64,000 nucleotides of DNA from Herbidospora daliensis (GTDB lineage Bacteria > Actinomycetota > Actinomycetes > Streptosporangiales > Streptosporangiaceae): contig NZ_BBXF01000008.1 of assembly GCF_001570585.1 (NCBI RefSeq), positions 216,802-280,801 of the forward strand. The letters are read 5' to 3'. The translations under genes were made by a program, and so were the position numbers. This document shows positions 61,238-64,000 of the stretch, piece by piece. The stretch's first letter is position 1, and each line of letters begins with the position of its first letter. A model generated the notes under the pieces. That model searched no databases. It saw nothing but the letters and a program-made list of their open reading frames with translations, and was not told the origin of the DNA.

Positions 61238-63285
61238 TCGGTCACTCCCAGTCGGTCGAGAATCCAGGAGAGCGTGAACGCCTCCTCGTGCCACGCGTCG
61301 TAGCGCCCGCTGCGACCCCCGTGCCCGGCCCCCATCTCGGTCTTCAGCAGGAACGGCCCGCCCTTGGCGGTGGCGCGCAGCCGCGCGATCCACTTGGCCG
61401 GCTCGTGGTAGAAGACCCGGGTGTCGTTGAACGAGGTGATCGCGAGTATCGGCGGATACGTCACGTCACGCACATTCTCGTAGGGCGAGTACGACTTCAT
61501 GTACTCGTACACCTCCGGGTTGTGCAACGGGTCGCCCCATTCGTCCCACTCGATCACCGTCAGCGGCAGCGACGGGTCGAGGATCGTGTTGAGCGCGTCG
61601 ACGAACGGCACCTCGGCGACGACCCCGGCGAACTCGTCGGGCGCGATGTTGGCCACCGCGCCCATCAGCAGGCCGCCCGCGCTACCGCCCCGCGCCACGA
61701 TCGCGCTCGACCAGGTGCCGCGCAGGTGCCGCGCCACGGCGACGAAGTCGGTGAAGGTGTTCTTCTTCTGGAAGAACTTGCCCTCCTCGTACCACCGCCG
61801 GCCCATCTCACCGCCGCCCCTGACGTGGGCGACCGCGAAGACCAGGCCGCGGTCGAGCAGCGAGAGCCGGGCCACCGAGAAGTAGGGGTCGATGGACGTC
61901 TCGTAGCTGCCGTAGCCGTAGAGGAGCGTCGGGGCCTTCTTCGCGGTGCCCTTCTTGACCACGATCGAGATGGGGATCCTCGTGCCGTCTTCGGCGGTGG
62001 CCCACTCGCGGAACTGCTCGTAGTCGTCGGGGTCGTAGCCGCCGAGGACCGGCCGCTGCTTGAGGAGGATGAGCTCCTTCGACCGGAGGTCGTAGTCGTA
62101 CACGGAAGGAGGCGTGACCATCGAGGTGTAGCCGAGCCTGAGCCGGTTGGTGACGTATTCGGCGTTCCCGCTGGGCGCCACGTCGTAAAGGGGCTCGGGC
62201 CACTCGATCTCGTAGGCGTCCTGGCCCTCCGGCAGGATCCGGATGCCGGTCAGGCCGTCGCGCCGGAAGTGCACGACCAGGTGCGACTCGAAGGCGTCGA
62301 CGTCGAGCAGGCGCGTGGTGTCGAGGTGGGGGACCAGCGGGGTCCACGCCGACGGGTCGGCGACCGGGGCGCTGGCCAGCTCGAAGTTCTCGGCGTTCTC
62401 GTTGTGCAGGATCAGGAACCGCTCGCCCTGGTGGTCGAGGTGGTATTCGAGCCCGGTCTCCCGCGCCCTGACCACCTGGAACTCCCCGGCCGGGTTGAGC
62501 GCGTCGAGGAACCAGACCTCGCTGGTGATCTTGCTGTGCGCGTTGAGCAGCAGGTAGCGCTCGCTGCGCGAAAGGCCGACGCCGACCCAGAACCGCTCGT
62601 CGGGCTCGTGGTAGACCTCGACGTCGTCGGCCTGCCCGAGCGTGTGCCGGTGCACCTTGTCGGGCCGCCAGGCGTCGTCGACCGTGGTGTAGAAGAAGGT
62701 GCTGCCGTCCTTCGACCAGGCGCCGCCGTAGAAGATGCCGGTGATCTCGTCGGCCAGCAGCTCGCCCGTGCCGAGGTCCTTGAAACGCAGGGTGAACCGC
62801 TCGTCGCCCGCGAAGTCGGTCGAGTACGCCAGCATCGTGCCGTCGGGGCTGACCCTGCTCACCCCGAGGGAGAAGTGGGGACTGTCGCCGGCCAGCTCGT
62901 TCCCGTCGAGGATGACCTGCTCGTTCGCGAGCCTCTCCCCGGCTTCGACGGTCGGGGGATCCTCTCCTTCCGCCGGTACGCGGCACTGGATGCCGTACTG
63001 CTTCCCTTCCTCGGTACGGGAGTAGTACCACCACGCCCCGAGCCGCGCCGGGACGGAGAGGTCGGTCTCCAGCGTCCGGCCCTTGATCTCCTGGAAGACG
63101 TCGTCGGCCAGGGGCTTGAGGCGTCCGGTGACCTGCTGGGTGAAGACGTTCTCCGCCTCCAGGTAAGCGACGACGTCGGGGTCGTCCTTCTTCGCGAGCC
63201 AGGCGTACTCGTCGATCACGGTGTCGCCGTGATGCGTACGCTCAACAGGGTCTTTTTTCGCCGGCGGTGGCTGCTCACTACTCAC
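61234..63285 (-). CDS. Oligopeptidase B-like S9 serine peptidase
   Basis: 683 residues from GTG 63285 (GTG 63303 possible). An N-terminal seven-bladed propeller (about 65-400) covers the catalytic domain: nucleophile Ser in VARGGSAGGLLMGAV, Asp in SFNDTRVFYHEP, His in EMGAGHGGRSGR. The sequence VRGGGEMGRRWYEEGKFFQK is typical of oligopeptidase B, which cuts small peptides after basic residues. Cytoplasmic. It is divergent from the rRNA operon leader. Confidence 0.93.
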   Translation of the reverse strand: MSSEQPPPAKKDPVERTHHGDTVIDEYAWLAKKDDPDVVAYLEAENVFTQQVTGRLKPLADDVFQEIKGRTLETDLSVPARLGAWWYYSRTEEGKQYGIQCRVPAEGEDPPTVEAGERLANEQVILDGNELAGDSPHFSLGVSRVSPDGTMLAYSTDFAGDERFTLRFKDLGTGELLADEITGIFYGGAWSKDGSTFFYTTVDDAWRPDKVHRHTLGQADDVEVYHEPDERFWVGVGLSRSERYLLLNAHSKITSEVWFLDALNPAGEFQVVRARETGLEYHLDHQGERFLILHNENAENFELASAPVADPSAWTPLVPHLDTTRLLDVDAFESHLVVHFRRDGLTGIRILPEGQDAYEIEWPEPLYDVAPSGNAEYVTNRLRLGYTSMVTPPSVYDYDLRSKELILLKQRPVLGGYDPDDYEQFREWATAEDGTRIPISIVVKKGTAKKAPTLLYGYGSYETSIDPYFSVARLSLLDRGLVFAVAHVRGGGEMGRRWYEEGKFFQKKNTFTDFVAVARHLRGTWSSAIVARGGSAGGLLMGAVANIAPDEFAGVVAEVPFVDALNTILDPSLPLTVIEWDEWGDPLHNPEVYEYMKSYSPYENVRDVTYPPILAITSFNDTRVFYHEPAKWIARLRATAKGGPFLLKTEMGAGHGGRSGRYDAWHEEAFTLSWILDRLGVTE

Positions 63286-63392
63286 CCGGTCGAGTCTAGG
63301 CACCCGGGTACGGGGATCTCCGTGGCTCTTTGATCTCCCCGCGCCTATTCGATCTTCGGGAATGAAGCAGGGGGTGTCGTCGTTGAAAACGG

Positions 63393-63421
63393 TTCGACGG
63401 CCCCTGAGGGGCTGCTAATCT
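63393..63421 (+). promoter_or_regulatory. rRNA promoter candidate P1
   Basis: TTCGAC (63393-63398), 17-bp spacer, TAATCT (63416-63421). First of three spaced candidates in the 16S leader. Confidence 0.5.
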
Positions 63422-63482
63422 TGAGGAGTCGGGGACGCCCCCGGCAGACCCCCTCCAACATCCACCCGGGGAACCGGGCGAT

Positions 63483-63510
63483 TTGACATCGCCGGGGATG
63501 CGGGTAAGTT
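63483..63510 (+). promoter_or_regulatory. rRNA promoter candidate P2
   Basis: TTGACA (63483-63488), 16-bp spacer, TAAGTT (63505-63510). Good match to actinomycete vegetative promoters. Confidence 0.65.
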
Positions 63511-63551
63511 AGAGGGGTTGCTCTTCGGCAGGAACCGGGAAAACGTCGAAT

Positions 63552-63580
63552 TTGACATTAACCGGAACCGCTGAAAAGAT
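63552..63580 (+). promoter_or_regulatory. rRNA promoter candidate P3
   Basis: TTGACA (63552-63557), 17-bp spacer, AAAGAT (63575-63580). Shares the TTGACAT start and CCGG that follows with P2, suggesting duplication. Confidence 0.6.
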
Positions 63581-63630
63581 AAAGGCACAACAGCAAGAAA
63601 AAAGAACGAAAACAAAAGCAAGTCCGTTTC

Positions 63631-63735
63631 TTGAGAACTCAACAGTGTGCTAAAAGCCAGTGCATGATGCACAACCCCGTCATTTGATGACGGATTCCTT
63701 TGGTTGACATTATGTCAGCCGGGAAAATTCTCTGA
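63631..63735 (+). other. 16S leader: antitermination/processing signals
   Basis: The TTGAGAACTCAACAGTGTGC stretch at 63631-63650 is the conserved leader motif found before actinobacterial 16S genes. CCGTCAT/ATGACGG (63677-63693) forms a small hairpin, and a further TTGACA at 63704 lacks a spaced -10, so it is more likely part of an RNase III processing stem than a promoter. Confidence 0.55.
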
Positions 63736-63741
63736 AGACAT

Positions 63742-64000
63742 CTTTTGGAGAGTTTGATCCTGGCTCAGGACGAACGCTGGCGGCGTGCTTAACACATGCA
63801 AGTCGAGCGGAAAGGCCCTTCGGGGTACTCGAGCGGCGAACGGGTGAGTAACACGTGAGTAACCTGCCCCTGACTCTGGGATAAGCCTGGGAAACTGGGT
63901 CTAATACCGGATGTGACGTCTTCCGGCATCGGATGGACGTGGAAAGTTTTTTCGGTCAGGGATGGACTCGCGGCCTATCAGCTTGTTGGTGGGGTAGTGG
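63742..64000 (+). rRNA. 16S rRNA, 5' part (runs off the window)
   Basis: AGAGTTTGATCCTGGCTCAG begins at 63749, matching E. coli position 8, so the mature 5' end is near 63742. Then the conserved CGAACGCTGGCGGCGTGCTT and AACACATGCAAGTCGAGCGG. The V1-V2 region (GAAAGGCCCTTCGGGG; TAACCTGCCCCTGACTCTGG; GGAAAGTTTTTTCGGTC) reads like Streptosporangiales. Only about 260 of 1,500 nt are here. Confidence 0.97.

Noticed and set aside
63415..63672. Minus-strand open frame of 85 codons in the 16S leader
   Set aside because: Lies over rRNA promoters and leader signals; no ribosome-binding site.

Overview
This is a GC-rich actinobacterial chromosome segment. The 5' end of a 16S rRNA gene at the right edge reads like Streptosporangiales (my recollection of that group's 16S), and the block bldC, conserved hypothetical, valine dehydrogenase, DUF3073 gene, purM, purF matches the order I recall from Streptomyces coelicolor. 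The organism is therefore probably a filamentous actinomycete of Streptosporangiaceae type; I do not name a genus. Region 1 (1 to about 8,726) is the right end of an integrated mobile element. It carries a leftward operon of an XRE repressor, an AlpA/Xis-like protein, a small unknown, a prim-pol primase and an AAA+ helicase, mostly with 4-nt start/stop overlaps. A 460-bp non-coding block follows with three near-identical 29-bp palindromes and an iteron-like array of AAACCCTGCA, then three hypothetical genes. Facing right are an AT-richer HTH/coiled-coil gene and a tyrosine recombinase whose last codons lie inside tRNA-Lys. The left end, including any conjugation genes, is outside the window. 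Region 2 (8.8-27.4 kb) is chromosomal: an acyl-CoA dehydrogenase, PspC, MFS exporters, a membrane metallophosphoesterase, a tRNA Glu-Asp-Phe cluster, three tandem secreted zinc metallopeptidases, a flavin oxidase, a polysaccharide-lyase-8-like enzyme, a TIMP-like secreted protein, a GAF/GAF-ANTAR/STAS signalling trio running into pyrD, a peptidoglycan amidase with a GH20 hexosaminidase, and a LacI regulator. Region 3 (27.4-47 kb) holds bldC, vdh, two purine blocks (purF-purM; purS, an anti-sigma-type kinase, purQ, purL), phoX with a predicted PHO box, a TetR/MFS pair with two 13-bp operators, and an operon of a membrane class III nucleotide cyclase, a Crp/Fnr regulator and an MFS exporter. Region 4 (47-64 kb) holds a complete E1alpha-E1beta-E2 2-oxoacid dehydrogenase operon, a FadE5-like acyl-CoA dehydrogenase, a molybdopterin oxidoreductase with an M28 peptidase, a large membrane/pseudokinase/flippase fusion, an aldo/keto reductase with an oligopeptidase B-like S9 peptidase, and a multi-promoter rRNA leader. 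The least explained structures are the non-coding block at 2,004-2,463, the cyclase-Crp-MFS operon, the pseudokinase fusion, the STAS/pyrD overlap, the zinc-peptidase triplication and the kinase gene inside the purSQL set. All calls come from reading the sequence; no database search was run.
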